NCBI GenBank assembly: GCA_001802655.1
Contig: MGZO01000106.1
Location: 64,134 to 81,277, forward strand
Length of the DNA stretch: 17,144 nt
Source: Hydrogenophilales bacterium RIFOXYD1_FULL_62_11
Lineage (GTDB): Bacteria > Pseudomonadota > Gammaproteobacteria > Burkholderiales > Thiobacillaceae
Direction of reading: 5' to 3'
Below, piece by piece: positions 1 to 6,716 of the stretch. The notes below the pieces were generated by a model. That model saw nothing but the letters and a program-made list of their open reading frames with translations. It was not told where the DNA came from and searched no databases. A program made the translations under genes and the position numbers. Every line of letters begins with the position of its first letter. Position 1 is the stretch's first letter.

Positions 1-365
1 GCCGCATCACGCGCTATTACTCGCCGGGCGGCCCCGGCGTCCGGGTGGATGCGGCGATCTACACCGATTATGTGATTCCGCCCTATTTCGATTCCATGTG
101 CGCCAAGCTCACGGTGTGGAACCTGAACTGGGACGCGACCATCGCGCGCGGCAGTCGCGCGCTCGCCGACATGCTGGTGTATGGCGTGAAGACGACGATC
201 CCGTATTACCAGGAAATTCTCAAGAACCCCGAGTTCCGCAGCGGCCGCTTCAACACCAGTTTTGTCGACGACCACCCGGAACTCACGCAATACACCGAAA
301 AGAAACCACCGGAAGTGATGGCCGCTGCCATCGCCGCCGCCATCGCCGCTCATCAAGGGTTGTAA
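1..365 (+). CDS. pycA: Pyruvate carboxylase biotin carboxylase subunit, C-terminal part (5' truncated by window)
   Basis: The frame starting at base 3 is open from the window edge to the TAA at 363-365, giving the last 120 residues of an ATP-grasp biotin carboxylase. The segment GGPGVRVDAAIYTDYVIPPY, followed by YDSM-like FDSMCAKL and GVKTTIPYYQEIL, is the conserved biotin carboxylase C-terminal domain, in which AccC of acetyl-CoA carboxylase and PycA of two-subunit pyruvate carboxylase are alike. The subunit carboxylates biotin with ATP and bicarbonate in the cytoplasm. The gene stops 2 bp before a carboxyltransferase/biotin-carrier gene, which makes pyruvate carboxylase the likely enzyme rather than acetyl-CoA carboxylase. 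The tail is alanine-rich and shows no sign of damage. The ATP-grasp core lies outside the window, so pycA versus accC rests on the neighbour. Confidence 0.9.
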   Translation, partial: RITRYYSPGGPGVRVDAAIYTDYVIPPYFDSMCAKLTVWNLNWDATIARGSRALADMLVYGVKTTIPYYQEILKNPEFRSGRFNTSFVDDHPELTQYTEKKPPEVMAAAIAAAIAAHQGL

Positions 366-367
366 TC

Positions 368-2218
368 ATGGCCAAAGTATTCGTTACCGATCTCGTCCTG
401 CGCGACGGCCACCAGTCGCTCATCGCCACCCGCATGCGCACCGAAGACATGCTGCCGATCTGCAGCAAGCTCGACCAGGTCGGCTTCTGGTCGCTGGAAG
501 CCTGGGGCGGTGCCACCTTCGACGCCTGCGTGCGTTTTCTGCGCGAAGACCCATGGCAACGCCTGCGCCAGCTGAGAAAAGCTCTGCCGAACACGCGCAT
601 CCAGATGTTGCTGCGCGGACAGAACCTGCTCGGCTACCGCAATTATTCCGATGACGTAGTACGCGCCTTTGTGCAAAAGTCGGCCGACAACGGCGTCGAC
701 GTGTTCCGCATTTTTGATGCGATGAACGATCTGCGTAATCTTCAAGTGTCGGTCGAAGCCGTCAAAGCCGCCGGCAAGCACGCCGAAGGCACCGTCTGTT
801 ACACCACCAGCCCGGTACACAACATCCCGCACTTTGTCGAACTCGCCAAGGGGCTGGCCGAAATGGGTTGCGACACCATTGCAATCAAGGACATGGCGGG
901 GTTGCTCACGCCCTACACCGCGTTTGAGCTGGTGGGTGCGATCCGCGCCGCGACCAATCTTCCCGTGCATACCCACAGCCACGCCACGTCAGGTCTGGCG
1001 CACATGACCCATCTGAAAGCGATCGAGGCCGGCGCAACGATCATCGACACCTGCGTCGGCGCATTTGCCGAAGGCGCCAGCCACCCCACCACGCAAAGTC
1101 TGGTCGCAGCGCTGGCAGGCACGCAATACGACACCGGGCTGTCGCTGCCGCTGATCGAGGAAATCTCCGCCTACTTCAAGGAAACGCGCAAAAAATACTG
1201 GCAATACGAATCGGCCTTCACCGGCACCGACACCCGCGTCCTGATCAACCAGGTGCCGGGCGGCATGATTTCCAACCTGGCCAACCAGCTCAAGGAACAA
1301 GGCGCGCTCGACAAGATGGATGCCGTGCTCGAGGAAATCCCGCGGGTGCGCGAAGACCTCGGCTATCCGCCGCTGGTCACCCCCACCTCGCAGATCGTCG
1401 GCACCCAGGCCGCGCTGAACGTGATGACCGGCGCGCGCTACAAGTCGGTCACCAACGAAGTGAAGCTTTACCTGCAAGGCCGTTACGGCCGCGCGCCGGG
1501 GCACATCAACGAGGAAGTGCGCAAAATAGCCATTGGTGACCTCAACATCACCACCTGCCGTCCTGCCGATCTGCTGGGAGACGAACTCGACAAGCTGCGC
1601 GGCGAAATCGAGGGGCTGGCCAAGTCCGACGAAGACGTGCTGACCTACGCCATGTTTCCTGAAATCGGTAAAACCTGGCTTCAGGAACGTGCCGCCGGCA
1701 GCCTCAAACCCGAGCAGTTGCTGCCGCAGGGTACGTCGCAGCAGGACAGTGCGCCACGCTATGCCGCCGACGAATTCAAGATCACGCTGCACGGCGAGAC
1801 CTACCATATCAAGCTGTCGGGCAGCGGCCGCTCCGACGCTACCCAGCGCCCCTATTTCGTGTCGATCGATGGCGTCACCGAAGAAGTGCTGGTCGAACCG
1901 CTGAACGAAGTCGCCGTAGCATCCAGCGGCGACAACGCGCCGCGCAAGGGCAAGGCCACAGCATCGGCTGCGCCCGGCCAGAAACCGCACGCCAGCCACC
2001 CTGGCCACGTGACCGCCGCCATGCCCGGCACCATCGTCGACGTGCTGGTCAGCATCGGGCAAGTGGTCAAGGCCGGTGACGGCATACTCGTGATCGAAGC
2101 GATGAAAATGGAAAACGAAGTGCAGGCACCCATCGCCGGCATCGTCATCAGCATCTTCGCCAAGAAAGGCGATGCGGTAACGCCCGACATGGCGCTGGTC
2201 GAGATTCAGCCAGAATGA
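368..2218 (+). CDS. pycB: Pyruvate carboxylase subunit B (OadA-like carboxyltransferase plus biotin carrier)
   Basis: A 616-residue protein that transfers carboxyl from biotin to pyruvate to give oxaloacetate, an anaplerotic step. Domains in order: an HMGL-type TIM-barrel carboxyltransferase (about 1-270), with LRDGHQS (D13), IKDMAG (K174) and HTHSH (H201, H203) as the expected metal and catalytic residues; a conserved carboxylase domain (about 290-490), including GRYGRAPGHIN; an Ala/Pro/Lys-rich linker (about 520-540); and a biotinyl domain ending the protein, with EAMKMEN and biotin-accepting K580. An upstream extension is open in this frame, but it overlaps the preceding gene, and ATG 368 begins the family's usual MAKVFVTDLVLRDGHQS start, with AAGG a few bases upstream. 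Oxaloacetate decarboxylase alpha subunits look the same, but no OadB or OadG gene follows and a biotin carboxylase precedes, so pyruvate carboxylase is inferred. Confidence 0.95.
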   Translation: MAKVFVTDLVLRDGHQSLIATRMRTEDMLPICSKLDQVGFWSLEAWGGATFDACVRFLREDPWQRLRQLRKALPNTRIQMLLRGQNLLGYRNYSDDVVRAFVQKSADNGVDVFRIFDAMNDLRNLQVSVEAVKAAGKHAEGTVCYTTSPVHNIPHFVELAKGLAEMGCDTIAIKDMAGLLTPYTAFELVGAIRAATNLPVHTHSHATSGLAHMTHLKAIEAGATIIDTCVGAFAEGASHPTTQSLVAALAGTQYDTGLSLPLIEEISAYFKETRKKYWQYESAFTGTDTRVLINQVPGGMISNLANQLKEQGALDKMDAVLEEIPRVREDLGYPPLVTPTSQIVGTQAALNVMTGARYKSVTNEVKLYLQGRYGRAPGHINEEVRKIAIGDLNITTCRPADLLGDELDKLRGEIEGLAKSDEDVLTYAMFPEIGKTWLQERAAGSLKPEQLLPQGTSQQDSAPRYAADEFKITLHGETYHIKLSGSGRSDATQRPYFVSIDGVTEEVLVEPLNEVAVASSGDNAPRKGKATASAAPGQKPHASHPGHVTAAMPGTIVDVLVSIGQVVKAGDGILVIEAMKMENEVQAPIAGIVISIFAKKGDAVTPDMALVEIQPE

Positions 2219-2808
2219 CACTCGTTCTTGCTTCGACTTCGCGCTACCGGCGCGAGCTGCTGTCGCGCCTGGGCATTCCGTTCGAGGTGCTGTCGCCCAA
2301 TGTCGACGAAACCCCACTGCCGGACGAAACGCCCTCCGCCACAGCGTTGCGGCTGTCGGTGCTGAAAGCGCAGGCTGCAGCCTCAACCTATCCCGACGCG
2401 CTCATCATCGGCTCCGACCAGGTGCTGATGCTGGACAGCGAGCAACTCGGCAAACCCGGCAACTTCGACAACGCCTTCACCCAACTGAAAAAAATGCAGG
2501 GCCGCGCCATGGTGTTCCACACCGCGCTGACCTTGCTCAACAGCAAAACCGGACACTCTCAGACGCGCGACGTGCCGACCGTGGTCCACATCCGCCCGCT
2601 CACCGACGCGCAGATCACCGCCTACCTCGAAAAGGAAACGCCCTACGACTGCGCCGGTTCGGCCAAAAGCGAAGCGCTCGGTATCGCCCTGATGACGCGC
2701 ATGGACAGTCCCGACCCCACCGCACTGATCGGCCTGCCGCTGATGGCGCTGACCGAGATGCTCGCCAACGAAGGCCTCGATGTACTGACCTGGAAAGCGG
2801 CAAACTGA
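2215..2808 (+). CDS. yceF: Maf-family nucleotide pyrophosphatase, YceF type (probable m7GTP pyrophosphatase)
   Basis: A 197-residue cytoplasmic house-cleaning enzyme that hydrolyses modified nucleoside triphosphates. The Maf motifs are all visible: ASTSRYRRELL at the N-terminus (substrate loop), VDETP, GSDQV (D68 the likely general base), GKPG, and CAGSAKSEALG near the C-terminus. The CAGS.KSE..G signature followed by DPTALIGLPL places it in the YceF subgroup, for which 7-methyl-GTP is the known substrate, rather than the MafB/YhdE dTTP/UTP subgroup, which has a different C-terminal signature. Its ATG overlaps the stop of the pyruvate carboxylase subunit by 4 bp (ATGA), implying coupled translation. 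Length is normal for the family. Substrate assignment is by subgroup only. Confidence 0.93.
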   Translation: MTLVLASTSRYRRELLSRLGIPFEVLSPNVDETPLPDETPSATALRLSVLKAQAAASTYPDALIIGSDQVLMLDSEQLGKPGNFDNAFTQLKKMQGRAMVFHTALTLLNSKTGHSQTRDVPTVVHIRPLTDAQITAYLEKETPYDCAGSAKSEALGIALMTRMDSPDPTALIGLPLMALTEMLANEGLDVLTWKAAN

Positions 2809-2809
2809 C

Positions 2810-3511
2810 ATGGCCAGCCTCTACCTGATCCCGGTTCCGCTGGGCCCGGTCGATCCGCACACCTGCCTGCCGCCGGATACCCTCGCCGTCGCCCGCCGCC
2901 TCGAGTACTTCGTCGTCGAACGCGCCAAAACCGCGCGCGCGCATCTCAAGGCCATGGGGCACCCGCAGCCGATCCAGGCACTGCATATCGAAGAGCTCAA
3001 CGAGCACACCCCCGCCGCCTTGATACCCGCGCTGCTGGCGCCGCTCAAGGCCGGGCACGATGTCGGCCTGCTGTCCGAGGCCGGCTGCCCTGCGGTCGCC
3101 GACCCCGGCGCGGCACTCGTCCTCGCCGCGCATCGTGAAGGCATCCCGGTCGTGCCGCTGATCGGCCCTTCGTCGATCCTGCTGGCGCTGATGGCCTCGG
3201 GGCTGGGCGGCCAGCGCTTCGCTTTCCGCGGCTACCTGCCCGCCAAAGAACCGGAGCGCAGCCAGGCCATCCGCACGCTCGAACAGACCGCCCGCCGCGA
3301 CCGCGCCACCCAGCTTTTCATCGAAACGCCCTACCGCAGCGCAGCCCTGCTGGAAGCCCTGGCGCAAACGCTCGCGCCCACCACCCTCATCAGCGTGGGT
3401 GCGGATCTCAGCCTGCCCAGCCAGTGGATTCAAACCCGTAGTGCAAAAAACTGGCGCGGGCAAACCGATGCTGCAAAAGACCGTCTGGCCGTCTTCGGAA
3501 TCGGACTATAA
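2810..3511 (+). CDS. RsmI-like tetrapyrrole-methylase-fold SAM methyltransferase (short paralogue)
   Basis: A 233-residue protein of the family that contains the 16S rRNA 2'-O-ribose methyltransferase RsmI. Visible family elements: an N-terminal strand LYLIPVPLG in place of RsmI's LYIVPTPIGN; a VGLLSEAGCPAVADPGA loop corresponding to the SAM-binding 'SDAGTP..SDPG' of RsmI; PLIGPSSILLALMASGL; FRGYLPAKEPER; and LFIETPYRSAALLEAL. It starts 1 bp after the maf stop and is therefore the distal gene of the pyc-maf operon. It is shorter than RsmI (about 280 residues), because it lacks most of the C-terminal extension, and its first loop is altered. It is therefore likely a paralogue with another or unknown substrate. 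Pairing of this paralogue with a YceF-type Maf recurs in betaproteobacteria as far as I recall. No terminator was seen in the 91 bp after it. Confidence 0.88.
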   Translation: MASLYLIPVPLGPVDPHTCLPPDTLAVARRLEYFVVERAKTARAHLKAMGHPQPIQALHIEELNEHTPAALIPALLAPLKAGHDVGLLSEAGCPAVADPGAALVLAAHREGIPVVPLIGPSSILLALMASGLGGQRFAFRGYLPAKEPERSQAIRTLEQTARRDRATQLFIETPYRSAALLEALAQTLAPTTLISVGADLSLPSQWIQTRSAKNWRGQTDAAKDRLAVFGIGL

Positions 3512-3602
3512 GTTGAGATTGAACTGCGCTTGATCGAGACAGTCATTGAACAAACCTGCCGCATTTTGATACCGTGCCCCATCCCGGCTGATTGGACGCA
3601 AC

Positions 3603-4136
3603 ATGAATTTTTGCAGTGAATGCGGCAGCACCGTCATGCTGCGCGTACCGGATGGCGATCACCTGCCACGCCATATTTGCCCCGATTGCGGCACGATCCA
3701 TTATCAGAACCCCAAAATGGTCGTGGGTTGCATCCCGGAATGGGAGGACAAGGTATTGTTGTGTCGCCGCGCCATTGAGCCCAAATACGGCTTGTGGACG
3801 CTACCCGCCGGCTTTATGGAAAACGGCGAAACCACGCTTGAAGGCGCCGCGCGCGAGACCTGGGAAGAAGCTGGCGCCCGCATCGAGGTGAGCGGTCTGT
3901 ATACCTTGTACAACCTGCCGCACATCAATCAGGTGTATCTCATGTTTCGCGCCCGGCTGCTCGACCTGGACTTCAAGTCAGGCATCGAATCCCTGGAAAC
4001 CCGGCTCTTCACTGAGGCCGAAATTCCCTGGGATGAAATCGCCTTTCGCACCGTGCGTGCCACGCTGGAGCAATATTTCGACGACCGCCGCAACGGCACA
4101 TTCAACTTCCATTTCGGCGACATCCGCTCACGCTAA
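3603..4136 (+). CDS. Nudix hydrolase with N-terminal zinc ribbon
   Basis: A 177-residue enzyme expected to cleave a nucleoside diphosphate linked to another moiety. The N-terminus carries a zinc ribbon with two CxxC pairs (C4/C7 and C26/C29). The Nudix box runs from G70 to A92 (GFMENGE then RETWEEAGA) and has the canonical G-x5-E-x7-REUXEE-xG spacing, with metal-binding E85, E88 and E89. The REUXEE 'U' position is Thr rather than the usual bulky hydrophobic. It resembles the zinc-ribbon Nudix proteins often annotated as ADP-ribose or NADH pyrophosphatase-like, but NudC's post-Nudix SQPWPFPxS motif is absent, so NADH specificity is not claimed. A weak promoter (TTGAAC at 3546-3551) may lie in the 91-bp gap upstream. 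The gene converges on the minus-strand gene 30 bp away, with no obvious terminator between. Confidence 0.92.
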   Translation: MNFCSECGSTVMLRVPDGDHLPRHICPDCGTIHYQNPKMVVGCIPEWEDKVLLCRRAIEPKYGLWTLPAGFMENGETTLEGAARETWEEAGARIEVSGLYTLYNLPHINQVYLMFRARLLDLDFKSGIESLETRLFTEAEIPWDEIAFRTVRATLEQYFDDRRNGTFNFHFGDIRSR

Positions 4137-4165
4137 ACCCCGCATCAATCCGGTTTCAGCGTAGC

Positions 4166-5719
4166 TCAAGCCGCTACTGCAAGCTCCTGTTCGCGTCCCA
4201 CCACATCCATGCTCACGCGCAGCCATTCTTCATGGCTTTCCTGCACCTCGCCCAAGCGCAGGCGATAGACTGCGTCGTCCTCACGTAGCATCAGTGGCGC
4301 GCCCAGTTTGTAGTGACTCTGCGGAATCAGCAGATTGCTCACGCTCTGTTCGGTATGCGTCATCGGCAAATACACCGCCCAGACTTTTTCCAGGGCTGCG
4401 TCAGCACCCGGCTCATCAAAATAAATTTCTACCCGTTTTGGATGACGCGACAACCGCTGCGTCCCGACCAGATTCTGGCCATCTTCTTCACGGTTCCAGC
4501 GTGTCGCCAGCAATTGCCAGACGTTTTCTGCAGGATCCCAGCTCACCGCCACCAAGCGGCCATGAGGCAGCACCTGATCTTCAGGCAATGCAAATCCCAA
4601 ACCATCCGTACTTTCGTCACGCAGCATCCAGGGTTCAAGCACCGGGTTACTTTTGGCCGCAGCAGGACCCAGCAGCGCTGACAGAATATTGACCATCCCG
4701 GCTGCCACCCACACCCGGCCGAAACGGTGCGTACGCTGACGGTTGCGGCGAATTCCGCCCCGTTCGATCAAGCTTGCGACCTGGCGCGTAAAAAACTGAT
4801 CGGACTCGGCATCCGGGCTTGAATCAAGCGCCTTCAGATACTCGATCAAGGGGCGCAAGGCAAAGTAGCGCAGGCGACGCCCCTGTCCCCACCCGTTCTC
4901 CGCCACATAGGCACCTTCGTCCTGCGACAAATCCACCATGTGGGTATGCACGCCTTGCTGCGGCACTTTTTCCGGCAAAGCCAAACCGGCATAGCCTTCA
5001 AATATCTGCGCAATGGCCTCGATTTCCTGGGCACGGTAGCCCACCGGCTGCACCAGCCCCATCAGCATGGCCAGCGAATATTCGCGTGCGCAATGGGTTG
5101 AGCGCGAATTGAAGATCACCTCACCCCGCGCCAGGCCGTCGCGCTCGACCAGACGGTAAATCTTGTGCAGACGGCACCAGCCGGACGCCGCCGGGTTGCG
5201 CGCCTGATGGTAATCCCAGCGCATCACCAGCCCTGCGTAGCGCAACGCACGAACCGCCATGTCGGCAACATACGGCTTGAGTTCCGCGCTATGCGGTCCC
5301 CGATAAGCCTGCTTCAGCATCCCCAGCCAGGCGTCCGCCTGCAGAGACCAGAATACCCAGGTCTCGCGCCACAAGGCCTGCCGCGCCAGGCGAAACGTCG
5401 CCTGATTCCGCACATACTGATCCACCACGCGAGACTGCAGTGGCAAGCCAACCGCTTCCAGTTTCAACAAGGCCTGCATGCGCCCAAGCGTGGCCACCTC
5501 GTTCTCTGCATTAAAACGCTCCATCCCCTCGACCAGCGCATGGTGCGCGTCGTAATCCGAATCGGACGGCAATGCTTTCAACCATTTGTCGACTGCCTTC
5601 ACCGAGGCAAAAGGCGATCCCGTTTCCACATTTCTGCGGCGGGCAATGTTGCCAAGCATTTCAAAAAAGTCGGTCATATGTATTTCAGCTTGGGTTGGAT
5701 ACACATTGACCAGCACCAT
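4166..5719 (-). CDS. Conserved hypothetical protein, possible PilZ-like C-terminal domain
   Basis: A 517-residue soluble protein with no signal peptide or membrane segment. I do not recognise an established function. The N-terminal two thirds is helix-rich with many aromatic and Arg residues. The C-terminal part (about 385-510: GRLVAVSWDPAENVWQLLATRW, VGTQRLSRHPKRVEIYF, AVYLPM, NLLIPQSHY, YRLRLGEVQES) has the alternating beta pattern of PilZ-like barrels seen at the end of some long betaproteobacterial proteins. The arginine/DxSxxG cyclic-di-GMP signature is not convincingly present, so ligand binding is speculation. The start at 5719 is preferred because GGTGG lies 5 bases upstream; ATG at 5677 (MTDFFEML) is the alternative and has no clear Shine-Dalgarno sequence. 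The gene stands alone between a convergent Nudix gene and a divergent tRNA. Confidence 0.85.
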   Translation of the reverse strand: MVLVNVYPTQAEIHMTDFFEMLGNIARRRNVETGSPFASVKAVDKWLKALPSDSDYDAHHALVEGMERFNAENEVATLGRMQALLKLEAVGLPLQSRVVDQYVRNQATFRLARQALWRETWVFWSLQADAWLGMLKQAYRGPHSAELKPYVADMAVRALRYAGLVMRWDYHQARNPAASGWCRLHKIYRLVERDGLARGEVIFNSRSTHCAREYSLAMLMGLVQPVGYRAQEIEAIAQIFEGYAGLALPEKVPQQGVHTHMVDLSQDEGAYVAENGWGQGRRLRYFALRPLIEYLKALDSSPDAESDQFFTRQVASLIERGGIRRNRQRTHRFGRVWVAAGMVNILSALLGPAAAKSNPVLEPWMLRDESTDGLGFALPEDQVLPHGRLVAVSWDPAENVWQLLATRWNREEDGQNLVGTQRLSRHPKRVEIYFDEPGADAALEKVWAVYLPMTHTEQSVSNLLIPQSHYKLGAPLMLREDDAVYRLRLGEVQESHEEWLRVSMDVVGREQELAVAA

Positions 5720-5731
5720 TTATGCCACCGT

Positions 5732-5749
5732 CCAGGCGCAGCCGCCTGG
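5732..5749 (-). promoter_or_regulatory. Hairpin immediately upstream of the 517-residue protein's ribosome site
   Basis: A perfect 7-bp inverted repeat (CCAGGCG / CGCCTGG) with a 4-base loop. On the minus strand it ends one base before the GGTGG-type ribosome site of the gene starting at 5719. In the transcript it would form a stable stem butting onto the ribosome site, which could tune translation or protect the 5' end. No U-tract follows on the minus strand, so it is not a terminator for that strand. Confidence 0.45.
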
Positions 5750-5905
5750 TTCCAATACCTTGGTTTTATTCGTGTTTGTAAAAACGATCCCGGGCCGTGC
5801 GCCGGCGCATGAATGAAAAATCGACAGCGCCTGCTGAAACCACGTCAACTCACGCCCACGCTCGAGTTCCCCCGCCCCACCCAGCACAAAACCAGGTGAA
5901 CCCGC

Positions 5906-5911
5906 TACAAT
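5906..5911 (+). promoter_or_regulatory. -10 element (TACAAT) of the tRNA-Ser promoter
   Basis: TACAAT matches the sigma70 -10 consensus at 5 of 6 positions and sits 10 bases before the first base of the tRNA, the right place for a start just upstream of the mature 5' end. No good -35 hexamer is seen 16-18 bases further upstream. Confidence 0.5.
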
Positions 5912-5921
5912 GCGCGCCTAC

Positions 5922-6011
5922 GGAAGCGTGGCCGAGCGGTTTAAGGCACCGGTCTTGAAAACCGGCGAGGATGCGAGTCCTCCGTGAGTTCGAATCTCAC
6001 CGCTTCCGCCA
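5922..6011 (+). tRNA. tRNA-Ser (anticodon UGA), CCA encoded
   Basis: A class II tRNA of 90 bases including the encoded CCA (6009-6011). The acceptor stem GGAAGCG (5922-5928) pairs fully with CGCTTCC (6001-6007), and the discriminator base is G (6008), as in serine tRNAs. The anticodon stem CCGGT/ACCGG closes the loop CTTGAAA, with anticodon TGA at 5956-5958, reading UCA and related UCN codons. A long variable arm (about 5964-5983, GAGGA...TCCTC) and the T-loop GTTCGAATC are present. It is flanked by its own -10 element and a terminator, so it is probably transcribed singly. No integrase or attachment-site duplication is evident. Confidence 0.97.
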
Positions 6012-6020
6012 GACTGATCA

Positions 6021-6044
6021 AACGACCCCTGCGGGTCGTTTTTT
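6021..6044 (+). terminator. Rho-independent terminator of tRNA-Ser
   Basis: AACGACCC (6021-6028) pairs perfectly with GGGTCGTT (6033-6040) around a CTGC loop, and six T in a row (6039-6044) follow. It begins 9 bases after the tRNA's CCA. Confidence 0.92.
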
Positions 6045-6160
6045 ATGCGTGCCCGACAACCTGCTCACGATCAGCCACCGCACTCCGCAATGAGCGGCAA
6101 CGCAGCGCAACCCGGGCTGCGGTATGCTTCGAACTGTTTTTCACCCGCTGGTTGAAAGCC

Positions 6161-6658
6161 ATGACCCTGCAAACCCAAACCCTCAACCTGATTGCCGTAT
6201 TGCTGTTTGCCCTGCCTGCCCATGCCTGGGAAATAGGTGAGTTCAAAAACGGGATGCAACGCAACGAGGTCGAGCAGGCGCTCAAAACCTGGAATTTCGA
6301 TAAAACCCTGACGGTTGGAAACGATGGCCTGTTTGCTTACGACCTGCCGAACAATCCGGCCGGACGCCGTTTCCTGTTCACGTTTTGCAACGACAAACTG
6401 GTCGCATTCGATCAGGAAATCGAGCCCGCATTTCGCTCGTTCATTGTCATCGCATCGAACTATTCCAACCTGTATGGCAATCCGCTCAAGGTGATTCCCT
6501 ATTCCGGTGTGGTCGCCAATGGTGAAAAAAACCTGCTGGCGATGTTCTGGCGCAAAGGGTCGGATTTCATCGGCGTCAAATACGTGCTTTACCCCGTCAG
6601 TGAACAACTTTCGATGACCTGGCAGGTCAACAACAACTGCTGGCAGGCGCCGCGCTGA
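6161..6658 (+). CDS. Small exported protein of unknown function
   Basis: A 165-residue protein with a clear Sec signal peptide: a short polar start, the hydrophobic core NLIAVLLFALP and a signal-peptidase I site AHA before WEIGEF (about residue 22). It is therefore likely periplasmic. The mature part is small and mixed alpha/beta, with single cysteines in TFCNDK and NNCWQ that might form a disulfide. I do not recognise a family. The frame is open further upstream, into the tRNA, but that stretch cannot be coding. ATG 6161 is chosen because it gives a clean signal peptide; the ribosome site is weak (TTGAAAGCC before the ATG). Relative to the tRNA it stands behind a terminator, so it needs its own promoter, which I could not place. 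It converges on the ATPase gene. Confidence 0.8.
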   Translation: MTLQTQTLNLIAVLLFALPAHAWEIGEFKNGMQRNEVEQALKTWNFDKTLTVGNDGLFAYDLPNNPAGRRFLFTFCNDKLVAFDQEIEPAFRSFIVIASNYSNLYGNPLKVIPYSGVVANGEKNLLAMFWRKGSDFIGVKYVLYPVSEQLSMTWQVNNNCWQAPR

Positions 6659-6673
6659 TCCGGATTTTTACAG

Positions 6674-6700
6674 CGCCGCGCGATTTGAATTCGCGCGGCG
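6674..6700. terminator. Strong hairpin between convergent genes
   Basis: A 10-bp perfect stem (CGCCGCGCGA at 6674-6683 with TCGCGCGGCG at 6691-6700) and 7-base loop lies in the 58-bp gap between the stops of the exported protein (plus) and the ATPase (minus). Neither flank has a proper U-tract on the appropriate side, so it may act as a weak bidirectional terminator or as a 3'-end stabiliser of both messages. Confidence 0.5.
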
Positions 6701-6716
6701 ACAACGTATTTGGCGA

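Noticed and set aside
368..2218. Oxaloacetate decarboxylase sodium pump alpha subunit
   Set aside because: No beta or gamma subunit gene follows, and a biotin carboxylase subunit precedes, which fits pyruvate carboxylase.
989..2386. Long minus-strand open frame antisense to pycB
   Set aside because: It is a shadow of codon bias in a GC-rich gene; the plus-strand frame has full domain support.
5922..6044. Integration site of a genomic island at tRNA-Ser
   Set aside because: No integrase, no direct repeat of the tRNA 3' end downstream, and the flanking genes look like ordinary chromosomal genes.
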